Shown here one piece after another: positions 15,185 to 21,871 of a stretch of 33,372 nt of DNA. A program made the position numbers and the translations under genes. The notes under the pieces are model-generated. The model searched no databases and had not been told where the DNA came from. It saw nothing but the letters and a program-made list of their open reading frames with translations. Position 1 is the first letter of the stretch. Each line of letters begins with the position of its first letter. The stretch is from positions 1 to 33,372 of the forward strand of contig SABL01000016.1 of the NCBI GenBank assembly GCA_009928985.1, in the 5' to 3' direction. The stretch comes from Clostridia bacterium. GTDB taxonomy: Bacteria > Bacillota > Clostridia > Saccharofermentanales > UBA5734.

Positions 15185-16723
15185 TCATTTCCTCCTGACC
15201 TTGATCCGGGGGGTGACCCCGAATACTGTGCGGAACAAGGGGGATTTGTGTTCAAAACTCCATTGGACCAGGGTCAAGTCTTCTGGCGATGAGATATGAA
15301 GGAACAAATTGTCATCATCCATGCTGATGTCTTCGATGGTGACAGCCTGGCGATGGCTGGCATCGAGCGAATCCGCCAGACGCAGGATCGCCGCCAGCTT
15401 GAGCACCTCCAGCTGTGCCTTGGGCACAAGCTCCTCAAAGCCAGGCTCATGATAACCAACTGTGCCGCTGTAAAAGCGGGCCACCCAAGCCACCTGGCGC
15501 TGCTCTTCATCACTGAGACCGATGATTTCTGTCGACAAGATGATGTGATAAGAACGGATCTTGTGATGGTTCATATTGATAAATTTCCCGGTATCGTGCA
15601 ATAGCGACGCCAGCTGCAGGAGCAACCGCTGCCTGGCACCCAGACGGTGTAAACGCCGGGTAGCATCGAAAATCCGGGCGGCAGCTTGTTCCACCTGCTG
15701 GACATGGCGTTTGTTGCTTTGATAACGCCGCACCATCTGGCGAGCTGCGTGCAGGATGTCATCATCCGGATCATGGCTGAGTTCGATATGGCCATGCAAC
15801 CGGACCATTTCAACCAAAAGGCCATCCGAAAGCGACGCCACAGGCATGCTGATGGTCTTGACACCTGTGAAATCGATGAATTTCTGAATCAGGATAGCCG
15901 CCGGCAGCAACAGCGAAGCATTTTCACCAGGAATGTCGTAATTCATCGAGAGCTCTGCGGGAGTTGTGATCAGAAGCTTTCGATAAATGGCCTCGATCTG
16001 GTTCGCTGACAGGCTGGCAGGCTGGTCAGGCGCAAGGCCGGCCAGCAATTTCATGAAACTTGTATCAGCGCCCAGGACAACCAGGTTCTTGTAGGTCGTA
16101 CCCTTTGGTTCCAGAGCCCGGTAATTTTCCAGATCTGTCGAGATGTAATCCTCCATCAGACGGCCAAAATCCGCTGTCCGACGCTCGAGGTCGGACAGCA
16201 ATTCCCGGATGCGCAAGGCGCCCAGACGCATGTTCTGGCTGAACAGGAATGCACCCTTGTCAAAAACTGTGACCTGGATGGATCCGGATCCCAAGTCAAG
16301 AACCAAGGTCCCTTCCTTGATCTGGTCAGTGAACGGTGGCCAGTGGGCGATGGTCGCGAGTGAGTGGAAGTAGCGTTCCTGGGCATTGCTCAGAACCTGG
16401 ATCGGATGGCGGAAGATCCGGTCGATCTGGTCCAGGACCACTTGCCGGTTCCTGGCTTCACGGATGGCACTGGTGGCAACCGCAAAGACTTGAGTCACTT
16501 TATACTCGCGGATTTTTCCCGCCATGCGTTCGATGACGGCGACCAGCTCCCTGACCGTCTCGTCACTGATTTCACCGGTCCGGTACGTATCCGTGCCGAT
16601 CGCCAGCGTCTGCCGGACCGTCTCTAACTCGAGCGGCAATCCAGTGCGTTCCAGCTGGGCAATTTTAAGCGTGATTTCATGTGAACCCACGTCCAGAGCC
16701 GCTATCGTTCGTTTCTTTGCCAT
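15185..16723 (-). CDS. ppx: Exopolyphosphatase-like Ppx/GppA protein with C-terminal HD domain
   Basis: The 512-residue protein joins the Ppx/GppA ATPase-fold pair (residues 1-305: ALDVGSHEITLKIAQ, FAVATSAIREARN, VLDLGSGSIQVTVF) to an HD-type helical domain (about 320-512, with LASLLHDTGKFINMNHHKIRSYHII). This is the long Ppx architecture of E. coli-type exopolyphosphatases. The phosphate-1 loop reads DVGSHE instead of the more usual DxGSNS, so the active site differs slightly. Its expected reaction is release of phosphate from polyphosphate or conversion of pppGpp to ppGpp. AGGAG lies 7 bases before the ATG. It sits between pfkA and ppk. The family is sure; the exact substrate is not. Confidence 0.88.
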   Translation of the reverse strand: MAKKRTIAALDVGSHEITLKIAQLERTGLPLELETVRQTLAIGTDTYRTGEISDETVRELVAVIERMAGKIREYKVTQVFAVATSAIREARNRQVVLDQIDRIFRHPIQVLSNAQERYFHSLATIAHWPPFTDQIKEGTLVLDLGSGSIQVTVFDKGAFLFSQNMRLGALRIRELLSDLERRTADFGRLMEDYISTDLENYRALEPKGTTYKNLVVLGADTSFMKLLAGLAPDQPASLSANQIEAIYRKLLITTPAELSMNYDIPGENASLLLPAAILIQKFIDFTGVKTISMPVASLSDGLLVEMVRLHGHIELSHDPDDDILHAARQMVRRYQSNKRHVQQVEQAAARIFDATRRLHRLGARQRLLLQLASLLHDTGKFINMNHHKIRSYHIILSTEIIGLSDEEQRQVAWVARFYSGTVGYHEPGFEELVPKAQLEVLKLAAILRLADSLDASHRQAVTIEDISMDDDNLFLHISSPEDLTLVQWSFEHKSPLFRTVFGVTPRIKVRRK

Positions 16724-16759
16724 TCAACAACTCCTGTGAATCCTCTTTGATCTGGCCGG

Positions 16760-17851
16760 TCAATCGTCCCCAAAACATGTCCCGATAGCCCGGGCTGACC
16801 GAACGAGAATCGAATCCTCCGGGACCTTTTTCAATTTGCCGGCCACGTCTTCCAGCGGCACAGCCACTGTCTGGTTGTTGACCAGCCCAACCATGAACCC
16901 GAACCGGCCATCGCGTACCAATTCGGCAGCTGCGGTGCCGAGTGTGGTAGCCAGAACCCGGTCGTAGGCCACTGGCTGACCGCCGCGCTGGAAATGCCCT
17001 GGGACGGTGACCCGGATTTCCTGGCCAGTCTTTTCACCCAGGTCATGGGCCAGCCGATATGCAGCAGATGGATATGTTTCCTGTTCCCGGAGCTTGCGCA
17101 GCTCCTTTTTGGGCAGGCTGGCTTCATCTTTCGTCAGAGCCCCTTCAGCCAGGGCGATGATGGAAAACCGCTTGTGCTGGGCTTGACGCTGTTTGAGCGA
17201 ACGGGCAATCGAATCGATGCTGAAGGGGATTTCCGGGATCAGGATAACGTCGGCGCCACCCGCGACACCAGCATGCAACGTCAGCCAGCCAGCTCGGTGT
17301 CCCATCAGTTCAATGATGAAGACTCGGCCGTGTGACGTGGCTGTGGTGTGAATGCTGTCGATCACCAAGGTCGCGATATCGACAGCACTTTGGAAACCAA
17401 ACGTGACATCGGTGCCCCACAGGTCATTGTCAATCGTCTTGGGCAGCGTAATGATGTTGAGTCCAGCCTGGGTCAAGGCATGGGCTGTCTTGTGGGTGCC
17501 ATTGCCGCCGAGAATGACCAGTCCATCGAGCTTCAAGGCCTTGTAAGTGGCGATCATGGCCTCTTGCCGGGTCGGTCCATCAGGCTTTGCCGGATCGCCA
17601 GGATCCTGGAGTTGCTTGAACGGCTGGCGCGACGTCCCGAGGATCGTCCCGCCCACTGTCAGGATGCCGGAGAAGTCACACGGGACCATTTGTTTATAAT
17701 CTCTTTCGATCAAACCCCGGTACCCGTCCCTGAAACCAACCAGTTCGATGCCTTTGACTTGCTCATAGAGCGCCTTGGCTACACCACGCAGAGCGGTGTT
17801 CAATCCCTGGCAATCGCCGCCGCTGGTCAACAGTCCAATTTTCTTGCCCAT
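16760..17851 (-). CDS. pfkA: 6-phosphofructokinase
   Basis: This enzyme phosphorylates fructose 6-phosphate to fructose 1,6-bisphosphate. The 363-residue protein has TSGGDCQGLNTALRG at the nucleotide end, TSRQPF, then ILGGNGTHKTA, the catalytic PKTIDND (Asp141) and the hexose-phosphate signature around IELMGHRAGWLTLHAG. Gly118 at the position that separates ATP- from PPi-dependent enzymes (Gly against Asp) favours ATP. Lys138 in PKTIDND and Asn117 instead of Asp are features of the long group III-like enzymes. Phosphoryl donor: ATP likely, PPi not excluded. The gene appears to be first in the long minus operon, with GGGGG 8 bases before the ATG. Confidence 0.92.
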   Translation of the reverse strand: MGKKIGLLTSGGDCQGLNTALRGVAKALYEQVKGIELVGFRDGYRGLIERDYKQMVPCDFSGILTVGGTILGTSRQPFKQLQDPGDPAKPDGPTRQEAMIATYKALKLDGLVILGGNGTHKTAHALTQAGLNIITLPKTIDNDLWGTDVTFGFQSAVDIATLVIDSIHTTATSHGRVFIIELMGHRAGWLTLHAGVAGGADVILIPEIPFSIDSIARSLKQRQAQHKRFSIIALAEGALTKDEASLPKKELRKLREQETYPSAAYRLAHDLGEKTGQEIRVTVPGHFQRGGQPVAYDRVLATTLGTAAAELVRDGRFGFMVGLVNNQTVAVPLEDVAGKLKKVPEDSILVRSARAIGTCFGDD

Positions 17852-17913
17852 CTCACATACCCCCGGTTTTTTCGTGGATCAGATGATTGTTGCAAATCAA
17901 CTGGTCACTTTCA

Positions 17914-17919
17914 ATTATA
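17914..17919 (-). promoter_or_regulatory. pfkA: Probable promoter -10 box for pfkA and the long operon
   Basis: TATAAT on the minus strand, preceded by ATGGT, lies 62 bases upstream of the pfkA start. I find no good -35 box at 17 bases. It is the best match in the interval between pfkA and tRNA-Pro and could drive the operon that runs down to hom. Confidence 0.4.
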
Positions 17920-17948
17920 ACCATGTAAAATCTGATTGCCGCGAGGAA

Positions 17949-17977
17949 TTGCAAACTGGAACTTGATTTGTTATAGT
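17949..17977 (+). promoter_or_regulatory. Promoter of tRNA-Pro
   Basis: TTGCAA (17949-17954) and TATAGT (17972-17977) are separated by exactly 17 bases, about 20 bases upstream of the mature tRNA 5' end. Confidence 0.6.
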
Positions 17978-17996
17978 GATCAAGGTTAAACCAGAT

Positions 17997-18073
17997 CGAG
18001 GTGTAGCGCAGCTGGCTAGCGCGCCTGCTTTGGGAGCAGGATGTCGGGGGTTCAAATCCCTTCACCTCGACCA
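17997..18073 (+). tRNA. tRNA-Pro (anticodon UGG)
   Basis: The 77-base cloverleaf has acceptor arm CGAGGTG/CACCTCG (17997-18003 with 18063-18069), D-stem GCGC/GCGC, anticodon stem CCTGC/GCAGG with loop TTTGGGA (anticodon TGG), and a T-arm with loop TTCAAAT. The discriminator A is followed by an encoded CCA at 18071-18073. It stands alone with its own promoter and terminator. The UGG anticodon reads all or most proline codons through wobble. Confidence 0.97.
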
Positions 18074-18077
18074 GATC

Positions 18078-18110
18078 AAACCGCTGAAGCATTTTGTTTC
18101 AGCGGTTTTT
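18078..18110 (+). terminator. Rho-independent terminator after tRNA-Pro
   Basis: An 11-bp perfect stem (AAACCGCTGAA 18078-18088 with TTCAGCGGTTT 18098-18108) has a 9-base loop and five T at 18106-18110, directly after the tRNA CCA end. Confidence 0.88.
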
Positions 18111-18113
18111 CAT

Positions 18114-18142
18114 TTCACTTAGCCATCTGATTCTGTTAAAAT
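18114..18142 (+). promoter_or_regulatory. Promoter of the hexapeptide-repeat gene
   Basis: TTCACT (18114-18119), a 17-base spacer and extended -10 TGtTAAAAT (hexamer 18137-18142). It lies just after the tRNA terminator and about 50 bases before the start codon. Confidence 0.5.
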
Positions 18143-18192
18143 TCAGGACGTGCGGTTTATTCTGCAACATCTGATGATCCGGAGGTCTCACG

Positions 18193-18870
18193 ATGAAAAC
18201 AAGCGAACTGCAGGTTAAAAACCTGTTTGACCTGTCCCAGACCATGGCAGCCCCTTGGCTGGAACTGGTCCAGTACCCTTGGGAAATCCTGCCGAAGATC
18301 AAAGCCATGGTCCTCGAGTTGGGGGCCAGACTACCCAAATCGGACTACGAACAGATAGCCGAAACCATCTGGGTAGCTAAAGATGCTTTGATTGCCCCAT
18401 CTGCTGCCCTGAATGGTCCTCTGATCATTGGCCATGAAACCGAAGTCCGCCATTGTGCTTACATCCGCGGCAGCGTGCTGATTGGCCAAGGCTGTGTGGT
18501 GGGCAATTCCACCGAATTGAAAAACGTGATCCTGATGAACCAGGTCCAGGTCCCGCATTACAATTATGTCGGAGACTCAGTGCTCGGTTTCAAATCCCAT
18601 ATGGGTGCAGGATCGATCACATCCAATGTCAAGTCGGACAAATCTCTCGTCACCGTGCGGGTCGGCGATGAAAAACTGGACACCGGGCTCAAGAAATTTG
18701 GTGCGATCCTGGGTGACAAGGTCGAGATCGGCTGCAACAGTGTCCTGAATCCCGGATCCATTGTGGGCCGGTCCAGCCATGTCTATCCGCTTTCGATGGT
18801 CCGGGGGGTCGTGCCACCGAACAGCATCTACAAAACAGCCGGGGAAATCGTCACCCGCGTGATTCTTTAA
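18193..18870 (+). CDS. Left-handed beta-helix (hexapeptide repeat) protein, GlmU-like without the uridylyltransferase domain
   Basis: The 225-residue protein has hexapeptide repeats from about residue 70 to 215 (for example AALNGPLIIGHETEVRHCAYIRGSVLIGQGCVVGNS, then LGDKVEIGCNSVLNPGSIVGRSSHVYPL), the parallel beta-helix of sugar acetyltransferases and pyrophosphorylases. HYNYVGDSVLGFKSHMGAGSITSN resembles the acyltransferase part of GlmU (NYVGD...). No nucleotidyltransferase motif is present in the N-terminal 70 residues. Homologues are often labelled UDP-N-acetylglucosamine pyrophosphorylase, but acyl transfer is the safer inference. GGAGG lies 7 bases before ATG. Its stop overlaps the stop of the convergent RluA-like gene. 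Confidence 0.8.
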   Translation: MKTSELQVKNLFDLSQTMAAPWLELVQYPWEILPKIKAMVLELGARLPKSDYEQIAETIWVAKDALIAPSAALNGPLIIGHETEVRHCAYIRGSVLIGQGCVVGNSTELKNVILMNQVQVPHYNYVGDSVLGFKSHMGAGSITSNVKSDKSLVTVRVGDEKLDTGLKKFGAILGDKVEIGCNSVLNPGSIVGRSSHVYPLSMVRGVVPPNSIYKTAGEIVTRVIL

Positions 18871-19583
18871 CTCTCCAGTGCCGTTAGAAAATAAGACCAG
18901 GGCGGTGTGTCTGGAGGGCTGATGGAAAAATCCATAACCTCTTCGCGAGTTGGGTGTTTGAAGGTCAAACGGTAAGCAAAAAGGGCAAGGTCCATCCGGA
19001 CCTTGTTTTTTTGTGTTTCCTCTCGGGTGGACGGTCCGTAGCGCTGGTCGCCCAGCAAAGGCCAGCCGCGGGAGGCAAACTGGACCCGGATCTGGTGGCT
19101 GCGCCCTGTCCCCAGGGTGATGCGCACCAGGGAACAATCCCGTTCAGGATCCGTCGCGACCACTTCGTAATCCAGGAATGCTGGCTGCCCCTGTCCTGGT
19201 TCAACCACACGGACTAGATTGGTCATGCAGTTCTTTTCCAGATGATCTTCCAGGCGACCAGCAGCTGGCTCCGGACAGCCCTTGACAACAGCAAGATAAA
19301 ACTTGCCCAGCTGATGCGTCCGGACCTGCTCTGACAAGCGTGACGCGGCTTTGGAAGTGCGGGCGAAAACCATCAATCCTGATACCGGCTGGTCCAGGCG
19401 ATGGACCAGACCGAGAAAGACAGCCCCAGGCTTCTGGTAACGCTGCTTGATGTCACGCTTGAGCAAATTGAGAAGATCCGGTTTGCCAGTGTCATCGGCC
19501 TGAGACAAGATCCCTGCCGGTTTTCTGACAACCAGGACATGGTTGTCCTCATAGAAGATCTCCAAAGGTTGATCCGTCTCCAT
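18867..19583 (-). CDS. RluA-family pseudouridine synthase
   Basis: The 238-residue protein lacks an S4 domain and begins directly in the catalytic fold. It shows LEIFYEDNHVLVVRKPAGI, the active-site motif HRLDQPVSGLMVFAR with the catalytic Asp, and the C-terminal LGTGRSHQIRVQFASRGWPLLGDQRYG. This is the short RluA type, converting uridines in 23S rRNA or tRNA to pseudouridine; the target cannot be read from sequence. I chose ATG at 19581-19583, which overlaps the stop codon of the upstream methyltransferase gene as TGATG, over an upstream in-frame start inside that gene. The two RNA-modification genes are therefore probably coupled. Confidence 0.9.
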   Translation of the reverse strand: METDQPLEIFYEDNHVLVVRKPAGILSQADDTGKPDLLNLLKRDIKQRYQKPGAVFLGLVHRLDQPVSGLMVFARTSKAASRLSEQVRTHQLGKFYLAVVKGCPEPAAGRLEDHLEKNCMTNLVRVVEPGQGQPAFLDYEVVATDPERDCSLVRITLGTGRSHQIRVQFASRGWPLLGDQRYGPSTREETQKNKVRMDLALFAYRLTFKHPTREEVMDFSISPPDTPPWSYFLTALES

Positions 19584-20458
19584 CAGGGTTCCCAGCGCCC
19601 GGTCGATCCACAAGGTAAAATCAGTTCCCGCTGAGTTGCAGGCAGCCCGAGTTCTTCAGCTTCGACCCGGCCGCCAAAGCGTGGCCGGATGACCAAGCCG
19701 AGAATATCACGCAAAACGAGGGGCGCCAGGCCTGTCGTGTAGGAATTGACCAGGAAAAACAATGGCTGGTCGGACAAGAGCTGGCTGGTCTTTTCGATCA
19801 GGCCATACAGGGCATCTTCGAGTTTCCAGAGCTCACCGGATGGGCCACGTCCGTAAGAAGGCGGATCCATGATGATACCCTCGTACTTGCGGCCGCGCCG
19901 GATCTCCCTTTCGACAAATTTCTGGACATCATCTGCCATGCAGCGAACCAGACGGTCCTGAAGGCCGCTTTCAGCCAGATTTTCCCTGGCACGGGCGTTC
20001 ATGCCCTTGGATGCATCGACATGGACAACTTCCGTGGCCCCTGCTGCACTGCAGGCCACTGATGCTGCACCGGTGTAAGCAAACAAGTTCAGGATCCGGA
20101 CCTCCCGTCCAGCCAATCGCGCGGTCACAATCCGCTCGGTGCAGTAGTCCCAATTGGCAGCCTGCTCGGGAAACAATCCGGTATGCTTGAAACCGGTCGG
20201 TTCGATCACAAAAGACAAAGGCGCCTGGAAACCGGGATATTGGATCACCCACTGGCGGGGATAGGGTCGACTGACTTGCCAGTGGCCGCCACCAGATGAG
20301 CTCCTGATGTAGCGGGCATCTGGTTTGGGCCAGTGTCCATGGGGCCAGATCGCCTGGGGGTCTGGTCGTTGCAGAACCACATCCCCCCAGCGTTCGAGCT
20401 TGTCACCGTCGCCCGCATCCAGCAATTCATAGTCAAGCCATCGGTCAGAAAGATACAT
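19583..20458 (-). CDS. Class I SAM-dependent methyltransferase, RlmI/RlmK-like
   Basis: The 291-residue protein has a beta-rich N-terminal part (1-95) followed by a Rossmann methyltransferase: ILNLFAYTGAASVACSAAGATEVVHVD (motif I) and IIMDPPSYGRGPSGELWKLED (motif IV, DPPSYG). This is the pattern of RlmI-type 23S rRNA cytosine-5 or RlmK-type guanine methyltransferases. The protein is shorter than E. coli RlmI (396 residues) and lacks the N-terminal PUA domain. AGGTGG precedes the ATG closely. Its promoter has an extended -10 at 20488-20493. The downstream pseudouridine synthase overlaps by one base, supporting a role in RNA modification. Confidence 0.85.
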   Translation of the reverse strand: MYLSDRWLDYELLDAGDGDKLERWGDVVLQRPDPQAIWPHGHWPKPDARYIRSSSGGGHWQVSRPYPRQWVIQYPGFQAPLSFVIEPTGFKHTGLFPEQAANWDYCTERIVTARLAGREVRILNLFAYTGAASVACSAAGATEVVHVDASKGMNARARENLAESGLQDRLVRCMADDVQKFVEREIRRGRKYEGIIMDPPSYGRGPSGELWKLEDALYGLIEKTSQLLSDQPLFFLVNSYTTGLAPLVLRDILGLVIRPRFGGRVEAEELGLPATQRELILPCGSTGRWEP

Positions 20459-20487
20459 ATCGCCACCTGCAAAATTTCGATTGCGTT

Positions 20488-20496
20488 ATTATAACA
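20488..20496 (-). promoter_or_regulatory. Extended -10 promoter for the methyltransferase-pseudouridine synthase operon
   Basis: TGtTATAAT on the minus strand (hexamer 20488-20493) is a perfect extended -10 about 30 bases before the start at 20458. A TAGACA lies 21 bases further upstream, too far for a standard -35. Confidence 0.5.
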
Positions 20497-20523
20497 CGGT
20501 CGACACGCAAATGTTGTCTAGCC

Positions 20524-20553
20524 TTCACAAACCATTCACATCCAGCCGATAAA
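20524..20553 (+). promoter_or_regulatory. Possible promoter of the universal-stress-like gene
   Basis: TTCACA (20524-20529) and GATAAA (20548-20553) with an 18-base spacer lie upstream of the ATG at 20606. A 6-bp hairpin (CACAGG 20569-20574 with CCTGTG 20585-20590) follows in the leader just before the AAAGG ribosome binding site. Confidence 0.35.
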
Positions 20554-20605
20554 CTGGGAAATAGGGATCACAGGTTCATTCACCCCTGTGAGAAAGGATA
20601 AGATC

Positions 20606-21004
20606 ATGGTACTGGTTTGTGTAACAGATCAGGATGCGTGTGATCGTCTGATATTTGCCGGCAGGAGGCTGGCAACGATCGAACACCTCGAACTCAAGGT
20701 CATCACGGTCCGGCCACATCATGCCAAGGCTGGACTTACGGGTGACAGTCTCGAATACCTTTTCTCGATTTCCAAGCAGCTGGATGCTGAAATGATCGTC
20801 TTGTTCCATGATTATGCGCCGGAGGCGGTTGCCAATTTCATTCAGAACAACGATACTCATTATATGATCGTCGGCATGCCACCCGACCCGGACCAGAGTG
20901 TCTTCATCCATGAACTTGAATCAGCATTCCCGGAAATCCCGGTGATCAGCATCAATGAGCATGGGTCCCTGCAGCGTGTCAGGGTCCACGATGAACTTTA
21001 CTGA
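20606..21004 (+). CDS. Universal-stress-protein-like small protein
   Basis: The 132-residue protein has the alpha/beta pattern of UspA-type domains: MVLVCVTDQDACDRLIFAGRRLA, a second strand LKVITVRPH, a helix with LEYLFSISKQLDAEMIVLF, then THYMIVGMPPDPDQSVFIHELESAFPEIPVISIN. The usual C-terminal ATP-binding G-2x-G-9x-G-S/T motif is not evident, so it may not bind ATP. It also resembles the Usp domain of KdpD sensors. I chose ATG at 20606, with AAAGG eight bases upstream, over an upstream GTG at 20588. A hairpin begins at its stop codon. The molecular role is unknown. Confidence 0.65.
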   Translation: MVLVCVTDQDACDRLIFAGRRLATIEHLELKVITVRPHHAKAGLTGDSLEYLFSISKQLDAEMIVLFHDYAPEAVANFIQNNDTHYMIVGMPPDPDQSVFIHELESAFPEIPVISINEHGSLQRVRVHDELY

Positions 21005-21062
21005 CTCCTGACCGGTCGCTGGCGCATTCCAACTCATGGGCGATCAGACAGGAGCCTTTTTT
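21005..21062 (+). terminator. Terminator-like hairpin between the universal-stress-like gene and rluF; its 3' arm carries the rluF ribosome binding site
   Basis: The outer stem CTCCTG/CAGGAG (21005-21010 with 21049-21054) and inner stem GGTCGC/GCGATC (21014-21019 with 21040-21045, one G-U pair) are followed by CC and six T (21057-21062). It should end the upstream transcript. AGGAG at 21050-21054 is also the ribosome binding site of the GTG at 21064, so read-through RNA would hide the site in this stem. Confidence 0.55.
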
Positions 21063-21063
21063 C

Positions 21064-21810
21064 GTGAATTTGGAACAATCATTCCCGGAAGAACGTGAAA
21101 CAGCTGGAACCAGGATCAATAAGTATCTGGCGGATACGGGATACTGCAGCCGTCGCGAAGCAGACCGCTTGATCACTGATGGTCTGGTTACAATCGATGC
21201 TGCGGTCGCTCTGGTTGGCAGTCGTGTTTTGCCTGGTCAAACCGTACGGGTCAAAGGTGAGCCGGTTCTCCCGGATGATGATTTAGTCTATCTGGCTCTT
21301 TACAAGCCGATCGGAATCACCACGACAACCGATTCGCGCCGGGGGGACAACATCATCGATTTTCTCGGCTATTCCAAACGAGTCTTCCCGATCGGCCGAC
21401 TCGACCGGGATTCGGAAGGCCTGATATTTTTAACCAACGATGGCAACATCGTCAACAAAATCCTGCGAGCTGGCAATCGTCATGAAAAAGAATACCGGGT
21501 CAAAGTCGATCGTCCGATCACAGATGATTTTGTCAGATCCATGATGACTGGCGTGCCGATTCTCGATACCGTGACCTTGCCTTGCCAGGTCATACCGGAG
21601 TCCAGCCGGACCTTCCGCATCGTGCTGACCCAAGGTTTGAACCGTCAGATCCGGCGGATGTGTGAAGCACTCGGATATAACGTTGCCCGTCTGACCCGGA
21701 TCCGGATCATGCATGTCACCTTGGGCAATCTCAAACCAGGGCAATGGCGCTACCTGACGCCCAAGGAAATTTCGGAACTTAAAAGGCTGACCCAGCATTC
21801 GCGCGGCTGA
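21064..21810 (+). CDS. rluF: 23S rRNA pseudouridine(2604) synthase, RluF type
   Basis: The 248-residue protein has an N-terminal S4 RNA-binding domain (residues 16-65: TRINKYLADTGYCSRREADRLI) and an RsuA/RluB/RluF catalytic domain with the active-site motif FPIGRLDRDSEGLIFLTNDG. The segments LGYSKRVFPIGRLDRDSEGL, NKILRAGNRHEKEYRVKVDRPITDDFVRSM and QGLNRQIRRMCEALGYNV follow E. coli RluF closely, which modifies U2604 of 23S rRNA and U35 of tRNA-Tyr. Translation starts at GTG 21064, nine bases after AGGAG, which lies inside a terminator-like hairpin. No separate promoter is obvious, so expression may depend on read-through from the upstream gene or an unseen start. Confidence 0.9.
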   Translation: MNLEQSFPEERETAGTRINKYLADTGYCSRREADRLITDGLVTIDAAVALVGSRVLPGQTVRVKGEPVLPDDDLVYLALYKPIGITTTTDSRRGDNIIDFLGYSKRVFPIGRLDRDSEGLIFLTNDGNIVNKILRAGNRHEKEYRVKVDRPITDDFVRSMMTGVPILDTVTLPCQVIPESSRTFRIVLTQGLNRQIRRMCEALGYNVARLTRIRIMHVTLGNLKPGQWRYLTPKEISELKRLTQHSRG

Positions 21811-21871
21811 TACCAGATTATTGCCCGCAGGATCCTAAGACGAACGGCGGATTATCAATAAGGTGGAAGTA

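Noticed and set aside
17853-18092. Minus-strand open frame containing GFEPPTSCSQSRRASQLRY
   Set aside because: It is the antisense reading of tRNA-Pro, a well-known spurious protein pattern; it also crosses the pfkA and tRNA promoters.
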